A DNA stretch of 64,000 nt. It comes from JACKAF01 sp041391485. GTDB lineage: Bacteria; Bdellovibrionota; FAC87; UBA2466; JACKAF01. Below, in pieces: positions 17,479 to 25,947 of the stretch (its first letter is position 1; every line of letters begins with the position of its first letter). The translations under genes and the position numbers were made by a program. The notes beneath the pieces are model-generated. The model did no database searches. It saw only the letters and a program-made list of their open reading frames with translations, and had not been told where the DNA came from. The stretch spans positions 20,498 through 84,497 of the forward strand of contig JAWKNY010000015.1 in assembly GCA_041391485.1 (NCBI GenBank), read 5' to 3'.

Positions 17479-18090
17479 ATGAAGTGGTTTGTTTGGCAGG
17501 TTCTGTACCGGATAGTGGCTTTCCCGTTTGGGGTGTTTCTCACCGCTGTGAATTTTTTCCTTTCCCTGACCACAAGCTACGATACCGAAGGCAGCGTCGA
17601 GATCCCCGAAAACGCGATACTCTTTACCTCGCACAGTGACGTCTACGGACTCTGTCTGCACCCTGCGGTCCGAACCGGCGGGCGACTCAATACGGTTTGG
17701 CTGGGCTACCACGGCATTACCCCGTACATTTTTGCGGTCTGGGATCGTTTTTGCGGACTTCAGTATTGGTGTTACTGGCGTCGAGGGACGCTTTCAAAGC
17801 GAGAGCAGATTATTGAGTTCATGAAAGCGCACCCCGGTATTCGTCTCGGCCTTGCAACGGATTCCGGCGGGCCGTACGGAAAAGCGCGCGCCTCTTTAAT
17901 CGAGTTGTCCCAACGCACTGGGCGCCCGCTCGTCGCGGTTCGCATGCGCTTGTCACACTCCTTCAAATTTTTGCATCACCACCTCCCGTTGCCTTTCGGA
18001 AAGATCATCGCGCAGGTTTCTACGCCCATTTCTGGGGACGCTCTCGAACTTGAAACCCTCCAAGCCCGTTTGGACGACCCACTCAAATAG
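17479..18090 (+). CDS. Membrane-associated acyltransferase-like protein (DUF374/LpxL-like)
   Basis: 203 residues. An N-terminal hydrophobic helix (about 1-30) is followed by the acyltransferase-like core: ILFTSHSDVYGLCLHP, at the place of the HX4D motif, then RLGLATDSGGPYGKARASL and SQRTGRPLVAVRMRLSHSFK. The pattern is that of DUF374 proteins, relatives of lysophospholipid and lipid A acyltransferases. The core histidine site reads HSDVYG rather than a strict HXXXXD, so activity is uncertain. The start ATG 17479 has GGAGCTCAGGG upstream; the frame is open to 17437. Single gene between two tRNA regions. Confidence 0.65.
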   Translation: MKWFVWQVLYRIVAFPFGVFLTAVNFFLSLTTSYDTEGSVEIPENAILFTSHSDVYGLCLHPAVRTGGRLNTVWLGYHGITPYIFAVWDRFCGLQYWCYWRRGTLSKREQIIEFMKAHPGIRLGLATDSGGPYGKARASLIELSQRTGRPLVAVRMRLSHSFKFLHHHLPLPFGKIIAQVSTPISGDALELETLQARLDDPLK

Positions 18091-18263
18091 CCTCTGTATA
18101 CGCCGCGCTCACCTGTGCGAAACCTAGCGCGTGCATTCCGTTAGGATGCGGGATCGTGCCTACGGAAAATTTGCATTTTACCCTGTATTTCCAATTACTT
18201 GTACGTATACCCTGTGCATACTTTCTGTACACTCGCGGCACGCGGCTTGCACTCTACTAGTGT

Positions 18264-19000
18264 ATGTTAGGGGAACTTAAAATTTGCGGCGCTCTGCCTC
18301 GTCCTTTTGTCGCTGGCCTCGGCCTACGGCGACGAAAACGATCAGAACTCCATCGAAGAGATCGCGCGCAAGTACCGCCCTACGAAAGTTCCGGTTACCG
18401 TCGATGCGGAACTTCCCGTCGAATACCAAAATCTCCAAAAAGTTGTGAACGAGTGGCACACCCGCACGAAGAAGGACTCCGTTGCGCGCTTCATTATGGA
18501 GAACTTTTACCCCACGCTGAGGGGAGTCACCGTGATTGCAAGCGGGACCATGGTCGCCTCCAAGGTCGAGCAGATTTCGACATGCGCGAAGCCTCGCGCA
18601 ATCTCAAAGAAGTTTGGGTTTTTAGGAATAACGTCGCGCAAGGCGGGACACGGATCGCAGGCCAAGCCGTCGCCCAGCTGCTCCAACGTTTTGCCGCGCG
18701 TGCGGATATCCATGAGAGGTCCAAGGACACCGGAAGCTCGCCCTACGAAGATCTCAAAGGAGACATCAGCCGTCTGCCGACGGATGTGGCCTACCGTTTT
18801 GACTGGGGCTTTAAGCGACTCGCCGACTTTGGGGAGTGCCGTCGGTCGCGTGGACGCCAGCCATGCAGTTTCAGCTAGGCGAGGACAATCAGGACTTCAT
18901 CCGTGGGTTTATGGACGTCCAGTTCCCGGAACTGGGCCAAGAATCGCCCAAGCCCGGCAGCCCCTCTAAACAGGCCTCACTCGACGGCACTTTCCGCTAA
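18264..19000 (+). CDS. Exported protein of unknown function (frameshifted)
   Basis: About 245 residues when repaired. A Sec signal peptide (KFAALCLVLLSLASAYG) follows either ATG 18264, with one surplus A near 18280, or an unseen start. The mature part reads IEEIARKYRPTKVPVTVDAEL and KVVNEWHTRTKKDSVARFIM. A frame change near 18570 leads to DFDMREASRNLKEVWVFRNN and GSSPYEDLKGDISRLPTDVA. Another near 18835 leads to PAMQFQLGEDNQDFIRGFM, ending at TAA 18998. No family is recognised. The start is the least certain part. Confidence 0.55.
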
Positions 19001-19052
19001 CCGCCTTTTGACTTTAAGGACATTCTGGTACAGATTTTGGGATTCGTTTAGC

Positions 19053-19109
19053 GGGCGCATAGCTCAGTTGCCCGCGAGCGGAGCGAGCCATTAGACAGAA
19101 AGCGCTGCC
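19053..19109 (+). pseudogene. Remnant of a tRNA-Val gene
   Basis: GGGCGCATAGCTCAGTTG is identical to the first 18 bases of the tRNA-Val that starts at 19158. It is followed by a 20-base G/C-rich insertion, then TTAGA, 6 bases and GCGCTGCC, which again match the tRNA D arm and anticodon stem in order. The 3' half is absent, so it cannot fold as a tRNA. Confidence 0.65.
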
Positions 19110-19157
19110 AGCGCCTAAGTCGAAGACTGATTTCGCGGAACGAGTTTTTCCTGGTTA

Positions 19158-19234
19158 GGGCGCATAGCTCAGTTGGTTAGAGCGCTGCCTTCACACGGCA
19201 GAGGTCCGAGGTTCGAGCCCTCGTGCGCCCACCA
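19158..19234 (+). tRNA. tRNA-Val, anticodon CAC
   Basis: A 77-base cloverleaf with encoded CCA. The acceptor GGGCGCA pairs with TGCGCCC. The D arm is AGCTCAGTTGGTTAGAGCG. The anticodon stem CTGCC/GGCAG encloses TTCACAC, giving CAC. The T arm is CGAGGTTCGAGCCCTCG. It lies 17 bases before ppa. Confidence 0.93.
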
Positions 19235-19251
19235 TTTTCGGATGAGGCTTC

Positions 19252-19794
19252 ATGAACCCCTGGCATGACGTGGAACCTGGTTCGGACCCCAAATCAGTTT
19301 TTCAAGCCATTATCGAAATCCCAAAAGGCAGCAAGCTTAAATACGAACTCGACAAAAAGACGGGGCTCTTGCGGGTCGATCGCGTGCTTTACAGCAGCGT
19401 CCACTACCCTGCCAACTACGGGTTTATCCCTCAGACATTCTGTGATGATGATGATCCGCTTGATGTACTGGTGTTGGGGCAGGAGGGGATCGTGCCCCTG
19501 GCCATTGTGCGCGCGCGCGCCATCGGCGCCATTCGCATGAGCGACAAGGGCCAAGAAGACGACAAGATAATAGCCGTTCATGTAGATGACCCGGAGTACG
19601 CTCAGTACCACGAGATTGGGGAGTTGCCAAAACACCGCATTCAGGAAATCCGGCGCTTCTTTGAAGACTACAAAATACTGGAAAAAACTCCCGTAGTGGT
19701 CAACCAAACCTTAGAGCGAAAAGAAGCCGAAGATATTTTACTTGCCGCCTATAAGCGCTACTCGGAAAACAAAGACACCCTACGGGGTTGCTAG
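19252..19794 (+). CDS. ppa: Inorganic pyrophosphatase, family I
   Basis: 180 residues, normal for bacterial PPase. The active-site signature DDDDPLDVLVLG with the metal-binding Asp residues is intact, preceded by VLYSSVHYPANYGFIPQTF. YKRY near the C-terminus is usual. It hydrolyses pyrophosphate in the cytoplasm to drive biosynthesis. It starts 17 bases after tRNA-Val; a GATGAGGCTTC sequence precedes the ATG. Confidence 0.95.
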   Translation: MNPWHDVEPGSDPKSVFQAIIEIPKGSKLKYELDKKTGLLRVDRVLYSSVHYPANYGFIPQTFCDDDDPLDVLVLGQEGIVPLAIVRARAIGAIRMSDKGQEDDKIIAVHVDDPEYAQYHEIGELPKHRIQEIRRFFEDYKILEKTPVVVNQTLERKEAEDILLAAYKRYSENKDTLRGC

Positions 19795-19849
19795 CGCACA
19801 ATGGAATTTTCTTCATCACAAGCGGGGTCCGCGTTTTCAGTGTAGGAAA

Positions 19850-21277
19850 CTAGGAGACTAACTTCTGGCGATCCGACTGCTTTTTCGGTAAGCGCGCCAC
19901 GAAAAGACAACCGCCCTTAGGAGGGTTGGACGCAACAATCGTCCCATTGTGAAAGTGGGCTATTTTTGCACACAGATACAAACCCAAGCCAAACCCACCG
20001 GTGGATTTAGTCCTGGATTTGTCGACACGGTAAAAAGGCTCAAAAATATTTTCCAGCTCGGATTGCGCAATTCCTGGACCGTAGTCGCGCACACTTACCT
20101 CGAACTTCTCACCTATGTCTACTAGGCCTACTTCAACGGACTTTCCGGAATCTTTGGAATACTTCAAGGCGTTCTCAAGGAGGTTAGTGAGTAGTCGCTC
20201 GAAATAGCGTCGATCCACTTCGGCTTCTACTGTCGAAGGGGGCTGGCACTCCACCGGCTGACCGGCCTGGGAGTAGCGCCCACAAACGCCTTGGAGAAGC
20301 TCACCGATATTGGTTGAACTAAACTCAAAGCCCGTGTGCTTCCCGGAGAGGCGATGGGACTCCAGAAGTTCAGAAACCAAGGCGTCCATTCGATTCAAGT
20401 GCGTTCGAATCTGTTGTTTTCTTTTTTCGTCGCCGATCAGTTCCAAAAGAACGTTGGCACTCGCAAGCGGCGATCGCAGCTCGTGGCTCACACCAAGCAA
20501 TAACTCCTCTTTTGATTGAATCATCTCATTTACCGTTTCTGCCATTTCGTTGAAGCCTTGACTGAGGCGGGCAAACTCATCGGAGCCTCTCACGGGAAGG
20601 CGGTAACTAAGATTTCCTTTTGAAAGCTCTTCGATTGCACCACTAAGTCGTTTGATGGGACGCAGCTGCCAAAGGAGAATGAGATAGGTGATAATCAAAA
20701 CCCCGCAAACTTGGGCGAGTAAAAACTCCCAGAACCGCGGATCCATCATCGGACTCGGCCGCCAATTGAAGGAAGAGAATAAGATGAGTTTTCCGCCAGC
20801 GATCTCTTTTGCGAAAAAGGGTCGACCGAAATGAAGGCCCACTCGGGCACCTGAGTTCGCGCGGGCCGGCCGCGAACCTTCTACTATCTCAGCCCATCCC
20901 GGCAAACCGGGGGCGGTTGTCCATTGCTGCGCTTCTCCCTCAAAACGCGCATCAAGGCCCAACTGCAGAGCTTTGCGAGCCGTCTTGGCAGAGCTATCCA
21001 GTTCGACGGCTTTGGAAATCTTTTCAAACTCCTTGGCTAACTGGTTTTCCATCTGAGGGTGCATAGGTGGCGGACCATGTCGAAAGTCAGGTCCAGGTCC
21101 CTTCGGACCGCGCGCATGGTGCGGTGGCTTTCCGTGAGGTGGCGGACCGTGATCCCCTGGTCCCGGCTTAAGTTTCGTAAAAATGGTGAGATGGATGAGG
21201 ACCATCGCTAAAAAAAGGGGGAAGAGAATCTTTAAGAAGATAGAGATTCGGATGGGAAAACGACTAGGCCGCTTCAT
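19850..21277 (-). CDS. Sensor histidine kinase, CpxA-like, with a His/Pro/Gly-rich periplasmic segment
   Basis: 475 residues: TM1 (about 12-33), a periplasmic domain (34-182), TM2 (183-204), HAMP (about 205-258), HisKA with the phospho-acceptor His265 in GVSHELRSPLASAN, and a HATPase (NLLENALKYS, DYGPGIAQSE, GGFGLGLYL). The first 40 periplasmic residues are strikingly rich in His, Pro and Gly (DHGPPPHGKPPHHARG), suggesting metal binding. Its ATG lies inside the end of the response-regulator gene (14-base overlap), so the pair is coupled. With the Met/Gly-rich exported protein upstream it forms a three-gene operon resembling cpxP-cpxR-cpxA in order and type. Confidence 0.88.
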   Translation of the reverse strand: MKRPSRFPIRISIFLKILFPLFLAMVLIHLTIFTKLKPGPGDHGPPPHGKPPHHARGPKGPGPDFRHGPPPMHPQMENQLAKEFEKISKAVELDSSAKTARKALQLGLDARFEGEAQQWTTAPGLPGWAEIVEGSRPARANSGARVGLHFGRPFFAKEIAGGKLILFSSFNWRPSPMMDPRFWEFLLAQVCGVLIITYLILLWQLRPIKRLSGAIEELSKGNLSYRLPVRGSDEFARLSQGFNEMAETVNEMIQSKEELLLGVSHELRSPLASANVLLELIGDEKRKQQIRTHLNRMDALVSELLESHRLSGKHTGFEFSSTNIGELLQGVCGRYSQAGQPVECQPPSTVEAEVDRRYFERLLTNLLENALKYSKDSGKSVEVGLVDIGEKFEVSVRDYGPGIAQSELENIFEPFYRVDKSRTKSTGGFGLGLYLCAKIAHFHNGTIVASNPPKGGCLFVARLPKKQSDRQKLVS

Positions 21278-22000
21278 CCAATACCCCTAAGAAGATATAG
21301 CCACCACCCCAGACGGTTTTGATGAACTTTGGATGTTTGGGATCGTCTTGAAGTTTATTGCGTAGACGACTGAGCATCACGTCGATAGTGCGTGAATAAC
21401 AGTCATGATCCACCCCCGAAGGTGGTTCATGATTTGGTCACGCGTAAAGAGAGTGCCCGGCTTGGAAGCTAGAAGAACCAGGATTTCAAACTCCATCGCT
21501 GTCAATTCAAGACTCTCTCCGTAGGCTTTTACCCGGTGGCTTTTCAAATCCACTTCCAAGTCCTTAAAGCGCAGAGTCTGTTGCGTACTCAACGTTTTCG
21601 AGCGACGCAAAATTGCTTCGATGCGCGCCACCAGCTCGCGTGGCTCAAAGGGTTTGGTTAGGTAGTCATCGGCTCCCACCTCCAGCCCTACGATGCGATC
21701 GCCTATATCTCCCCGAGCGGTCAACATGATGATGGGCACTGCACTGGATAGGCGAATGTGCTTGCACACCTGCATGCCGTCCTGCCCGGGGAGCATGACA
21801 TCCAGAATGACAAGATCCACCTTTTCTTTAGCGAGGATCTTGAGTCCGGCGTCGGGTTGGTGCGATGAAAGAACCTTAAAATTGAACTTAGGCAGGTACT
21901 CGCCCAGCGCCGCCACCAAATCCTCGTCATCGTCGATAATGAGCAAAGTTCGGTCCATATCGCTTTGCTTATCGGATGATTTAGTTTGGAGCTTTAGCAT
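21264..22000 (-). CDS. OmpR/CpxR-family response regulator (one frameshift)
   Basis: About 245 residues when repaired. The receiver domain has acidic residues 23-25 (IIDDDEDLV), phospho-acceptor Asp67 (VILDVMLPG) and the TKPFEP Lys. The winged-helix output domain starts near 140 (FKDLEVDLKSHRVKAYGESL). The frame breaks near 21415, in the G/C run of the DNA-recognition region. The next frame restores RGVDHDCYSRTIDVMLSRLR and KTVWGGGYIFLG, exactly the expected end, stopping at 21264. ATG 22000 is preceded by GAGGACAAGCC. It likely binds the GTAAA-N5-GTAAA site upstream of its own operon. Confidence 0.9.
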
Positions 22001-22038
22001 GGCTTGTCCTCTGCCTAAGTCCTGCCGAGAGTACTGGT

Positions 22039-22740
22039 TTACTGGCCTAGGATCTGGGCTTTACAGGTCTCAAGCGCCGTAATGACATCAACATTATTAG
22101 CGCTGACACCCGAACCATTTACCGTTACACCTTGGGTCTGCAAGCAGCTCACTAGAGATGCCTGTTGTCCTAGAGAGAGAGAAACTGGTGCGAGGCTTTG
22201 CGGCTGTCGGTTTCCCGAAGCCCTTTCATGGCAAGCTCGTATAACTTCGCGGTTTTCATCACTTGGAGGCTCCGGTCGCGCAAAGCCCGCGTTTTGCATG
22301 CAGGTGTCCATCGCATCGCGATCCCCTTGGGCCTGTTGGTGACACGTTTGCTGAGCCGCTTGAAAGCCGGAGTTCGCATCTGGCCGTGGCGGCAACGTAA
22401 TATTGTTCTCCGCTAAGCAGCTTTGAAAAACTTGTTCTTCTTCGGCCGAAAGACGCGGTGGGTGCTGCCCGCCGGGGCCACCCATTCCCATGCCACCTCC
22501 AGGACCCATTCCATTTCCAAATCCCATTCCGCTACCCGGACCCATTCCATTCCCGTTAGGGCGCTGTTGGTTGGAGAAACGTCGGCCGTTCTGGGCGACG
22601 TTGTGTCCGAAAAATTGGTTCGCACCCACAATCTGCTGCTGTACGCTGAAATCCGAAGCTTCACTCCAGTGCGCCAGCACGAGTGTGCCGACAAAAAACG
22701 TTATTTTCATCAGGTCTCTCAATCGAAGTTGTTGTTTCAT
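22039..22740 (-). CDS. Exported Met/Gly-rich protein, possible periplasmic sensor partner
   Basis: 233 residues with a signal peptide (about 1-28; LMKITFFVGTLVLAHWSEA). Residues 61-90 are almost only Gly, Met, Pro and Asn (GMGPGSGMGFGNGMGPGGG), a composition that can bind Cu(I). The C-terminal half has paired Cys (VFQSCLAENN, QQTCHQQAQGDRDAMDTCMQN, VIRACHERA, LVSCLQTQG, ETCKAQILG). Two segments are alike, LSAEEEQVFQSCLAENNITL and LSLGQQASLVSCLQTQGVTV, pointing to an internal duplication. ATG 22740 has AAGGAGTACCATC. It lies 39 bases before the response regulator, as CpxP-type proteins can. Homology to CpxP itself is not visible. Confidence 0.7.
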   Translation of the reverse strand: MKQQLRLRDLMKITFFVGTLVLAHWSEASDFSVQQQIVGANQFFGHNVAQNGRRFSNQQRPNGNGMGPGSGMGFGNGMGPGGGMGMGGPGGQHPPRLSAEEEQVFQSCLAENNITLPPRPDANSGFQAAQQTCHQQAQGDRDAMDTCMQNAGFARPEPPSDENREVIRACHERASGNRQPQSLAPVSLSLGQQASLVSCLQTQGVTVNGSGVSANNVDVITALETCKAQILGQ

Positions 22741-22849
22741 GATGGTACTCCTTCAAACTTCGAGGGCAAAAACGCTCTCGATTCTGTTTTCATGGTAGCG
22801 AAATCGGGAGACCAAATCTTCTCTGCCTCATCAATGTTTGCAACAAATT

Positions 22850-22883
22850 GTAAACCACAGCCCTATTTGTAAACGCTTGTAAA
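22850..22883 (-). promoter_or_regulatory. CpxR-type binding site (GTAAA-N5-GTAAA) with a third half-site
   Basis: GTAAA occurs at 22869-22873 and 22879-22883 on the plus strand with a 5-base spacer, the consensus recognised by E. coli CpxR. A third GTAAA lies at 22850-22854. The group is about 110-140 bases upstream of the three-gene two-component operon. That the local regulator uses this site is inference. Confidence 0.5.
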
Positions 22884-23178
22884 TAACTGATAATACACCG
22901 ATTTCTTACATGCCCCTTCGACACTTTTTGAACTTTTTTTGGCAGTGCTGAGAAAAAAACCCATGCACTCTGACGGACTTAAGGAACCTGTTTGGAAATT
23001 TTGATCGAGCTGTTCAGGATCTAGGCATCCCAATCGAGGCCAAACCCACTCGTTGGAGTGCTCTTCTGACTAGCTTCTGATCAACTTCCCAGTACGACGT
23101 GCGAATAAAAAACTTCTTGGTACGAATCTCGCACTCCAAGGTTTTTAGAAACTTTTGGATTGGCAAAAAGGATTGGTC
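22884..23178. other. Intergenic region between divergent genes
   Basis: AT-rich sequence between the two-component operon and the Ser/Thr/Tyr-rich lipoprotein. Apart from the GTAAA sites to its left I see no gene, hairpin or RNA. Confidence 0.5.
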
Positions 23179-24465
23179 ATGGATTACACAAGAAAGAAAT
23201 ACTACTTATTCATATTCATACTCAGCCTGGTCCTACTCGTGACGGGTTGCTCTAATGAGAATTCAGATGAAAACCTGCTAAGTAGTTTCTACTGCTCTGT
23301 CTCGGCCAGTGTTTCCTCCGGAGACATCAACGCCTCGTACAGCTCAGTCCAGCTATCCAATCTTACCGTCTATACTTACAACGGATCAGGAAGCTACTAT
23401 TACATCACCCTTCCGGACGGGTATACGGCAACATCAAGTTCATCCTCGTATACTTATCCGAGTACCCTTTCACTCACCACCGAGTCCGGAGGAGGGATCT
23501 ACGAGGAGGTGTACGTCGTCGATTCCACGACCGGCACACAAACTTCTTGTTCATTGATCTTAAGTTCCAGTAGCACGACTTCATCGGGAGTCGTCAGCGT
23601 CTACGCGTCTTCAACCTCCGTAACCAAAGGAACTTCCATAACGGTTACCGCCTCAGCGTCTAGCGTCAGCAACCCCGTTTTCTATTTCGAGTACGAAGCC
23701 ACCTACCCCTATTACATTTCAGTCAGCAATTCCTCAAACGGTGTGCTCACTATTACGAGTAGTGTCGCACAGACTGTGGTAGTTACGGCGGTCATGGAGT
23801 CCAATTCGAGTGGCGTGTCTACCGACAGCGCCGACATCACCCTTTACTTCAACGAATCGGGAAGCTCAAGCAGTGGAACTGCCTACGCCTACCTATCCGC
23901 TTCGCCGTCTAGTTCCGTTGCCGTAGGCAGCACCGTAACGTTGTATGCAACAGTGTCCGGAATATCGGATCCGGTCTACACGTTCTATTTCTCTGGAACA
24001 AACAATCTTTCGGCGACGGCCTACCAAAGCGGTTCAACGGGAACCGTGACGTCGTCGACGGCTGGATCCACCATCATCGGGGTACGGGTGGTTTCGGCAT
24101 CCAATAGCTCTCTTTACGCCACCGCGACGAAGACGATCACTTTTTCCGGAAGTAGTAGTGGTTTGACGTGCACCCTAACAAAAGTAAGCGGAACCTATTA
24201 CCGCAATTCACCTGTCACCTTCGTTATCACTAGCAACACGGGCGAGAAACTTCGCCTGACCGCGTGGGAACCTGGGGAAGCGTGGGACAATGGGGCGCCT
24301 AGTTTTCCGCTCTCCATCTACCAGAACGGTGTCTACAACTACTTTTACGGGACTTACTCGTACACCGGATCCAAAACCGTACGAGTGATAGCCGAGTCCG
24401 TGAGTCGACCGGGAACTTACTGTAACAGTGGGGCGTACCTGAGTACTAGCCTCTATATTTACTAA
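23179..24465 (+). CDS. Large lipoprotein with Ig-like repeats, Ser/Thr/Tyr-rich
   Basis: 428 residues from ATG 23179 (AAAGGATTGGTC upstream; the frame opens at TTG 23155). The signal peptide ends with the lipobox VTGC. The mature protein is about a quarter Ser, with many Tyr and Thr. It repeats an Ig-like beta-sandwich pattern: VSVYASSTSVTKGTSITVTA and AYLSASPSSSVAVGSTVTLY align well and are followed by similar strands. The last 90 residues carry two Cys (LTCTLTKVSG and PGTYCNSG). Bacterial Ig-like lipoproteins act in adhesion or as surface spacers. Function unproven. Confidence 0.75.
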   Translation: MDYTRKKYYLFIFILSLVLLVTGCSNENSDENLLSSFYCSVSASVSSGDINASYSSVQLSNLTVYTYNGSGSYYYITLPDGYTATSSSSSYTYPSTLSLTTESGGGIYEEVYVVDSTTGTQTSCSLILSSSSTTSSGVVSVYASSTSVTKGTSITVTASASSVSNPVFYFEYEATYPYYISVSNSSNGVLTITSSVAQTVVVTAVMESNSSGVSTDSADITLYFNESGSSSSGTAYAYLSASPSSSVAVGSTVTLYATVSGISDPVYTFYFSGTNNLSATAYQSGSTGTVTSSTAGSTIIGVRVVSASNSSLYATATKTITFSGSSSGLTCTLTKVSGTYYRNSPVTFVITSNTGEKLRLTAWEPGEAWDNGAPSFPLSIYQNGVYNYFYGTYSYTGSKTVRVIAESVSRPGTYCNSGAYLSTSLYIY

Positions 24466-24493
24466 TGGCGAGTAGACGTGGCATAAAAATACC

Positions 24494-25915
24494 ATGCGAT
24501 TCTTCCTTCTTGTCTTAGGACCACTCAGCGCCGTCAGCTGCTTGATGCTGCCGGTGGACCTTCCTATTGAAGCCCACAGGATGGCGGCACTCATGCTTTG
24601 GGTGATCCTCTGGTGGCTGACGGAAGCCGTACCGCTTCCCGCAACCGCTCTATTGGGAGCCTCCTTGCTCGTGGTATTTGGAATTTGCGACGCCAAAGAA
24701 GCTTTCGCCCCGTTTGCCAACCCTGTTATCTTTCTTTTTTTGGGCGGCTTTTTGATCGCTCGTGCCATGCAAGCGCATGGCCTCGATAGGCGTCTCGCAC
24801 TTTTTGTACTGACGCGAAAAGTAGGAAGTGGCAGTCCCATCCGTGCCGTCATCACACTTTTTTTCGTGGCGGCCTTTCTGAGTATGTGGATTAGCAACAC
24901 GGCCACAACGGCACTCATGCTTCCCATCGCGTTGGGAGTGCTCGGCTCACTTTACCCAGATTCTCCACGTTCTCAGGAAGTCGTGCTCATCGGCATCGCC
25001 TACGCGTGTAGCCTGGGTGGGCTCGGCACTCCTGTGGGATCACCGCCCAATGCGATTGCGCTAGGTATCCTCAAAGAGCAAAAAAACATCGACGTTGGCT
25101 TTTTGGAATGGATGGGAATGGGTATCCCCATGGTAATCGCTGGAATCGGGGTTCTCTCTTATTTAGTCGCGCGCGAGCTTCGCCAGTCGCCGAGTATTGC
25201 GGTCGGGGAAAATATCCATGCACTCTTCAGAAATCTTGGGCCAACAAGAAAAGAAGAGTGGCTCACCTTCTTTGCCGTGGCGGTGGTTTTTACACTTTGG
25301 GTGGGACCGGGAGTAGCCGGTCTCGTACTAGGAAACAACCACCCGATCCCGCTTTGGCTAGATCGCACCTTGCCGGAAAGTGTCGCGGCCATGCTGGCGG
25401 CGGGTCTCCTGTTCGTCCTTCGCGGCAACGACGGCCCATTACTTTCGTGGAAACAAGCGATGCAGATTGACTGGGGTGCGCTCCTACTTTTTGGCGGCGG
25501 CCTCAGTCTTGGGACTCAGCTTTTCCAAACGGGACTTGCGGGTACGTTGGGAGACTTTCTCATTCGCACTGTCGGCGCTGCGGGCGCAACAGTATTCCTG
25601 ATTGTACTCACCTACTTTACGATCTTTTTCACGGAAGTAGCCTCCAATACCGCGTCCGCCAACCTGCTCGTTCCACTGGCACTTTCAGCGAGTAACGCGT
25701 TTGGTGCCAATCCGTCGATGGCGGTGCTGTCCGTTGCTTTTGCGTGCAGTTTGGCGTTCATGATGCCGGTGGCAACGCCCCCCAACGCCATCGTCTACGG
25801 GACGGGACAGGTCAGCATGCGCCGGATGATGCAACTCGGGTTGTGGATGAATCTCGCTATGGGTGTGATTGTTCTGATAGCGCTCCGCTTCATGCTTGGT
25901 CCCTTCGTTGGCTAG
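24494..25915 (+). CDS. DASS/SLC13-family sodium-coupled anion transporter
   Basis: 473 residues with about 11-12 hydrophobic segments. Both signature substrate-binding loops of the CitMHS/DASS family are present: MWISNTATTALMLPIALG near 140 and EVASNTASANLLVPLALS near 390, together with GTPVGSPPNAIALG and ATPPNAIVYGTGQ. Family members such as VcINDY and CitT take up dicarboxylates, citrate or sulfate across the inner membrane. The substrate cannot be told from sequence. A 28-base gap separates it from the lipoprotein before it. Confidence 0.88.
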   Translation: MRFFLLVLGPLSAVSCLMLPVDLPIEAHRMAALMLWVILWWLTEAVPLPATALLGASLLVVFGICDAKEAFAPFANPVIFLFLGGFLIARAMQAHGLDRRLALFVLTRKVGSGSPIRAVITLFFVAAFLSMWISNTATTALMLPIALGVLGSLYPDSPRSQEVVLIGIAYACSLGGLGTPVGSPPNAIALGILKEQKNIDVGFLEWMGMGIPMVIAGIGVLSYLVARELRQSPSIAVGENIHALFRNLGPTRKEEWLTFFAVAVVFTLWVGPGVAGLVLGNNHPIPLWLDRTLPESVAAMLAAGLLFVLRGNDGPLLSWKQAMQIDWGALLLFGGGLSLGTQLFQTGLAGTLGDFLIRTVGAAGATVFLIVLTYFTIFFTEVASNTASANLLVPLALSASNAFGANPSMAVLSVAFACSLAFMMPVATPPNAIVYGTGQVSMRRMMQLGLWMNLAMGVIVLIALRFMLGPFVG

Positions 25916-25947
25916 CCTTTAACGAATATTTGAGTTACACGATCCCT

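Noticed and set aside
24208..24927. 239-codon minus-strand open frame
   Set aside because: Opposite the lipoprotein end and the transporter start; Arg/Lys/Ser-rich text typical of a shadow frame.
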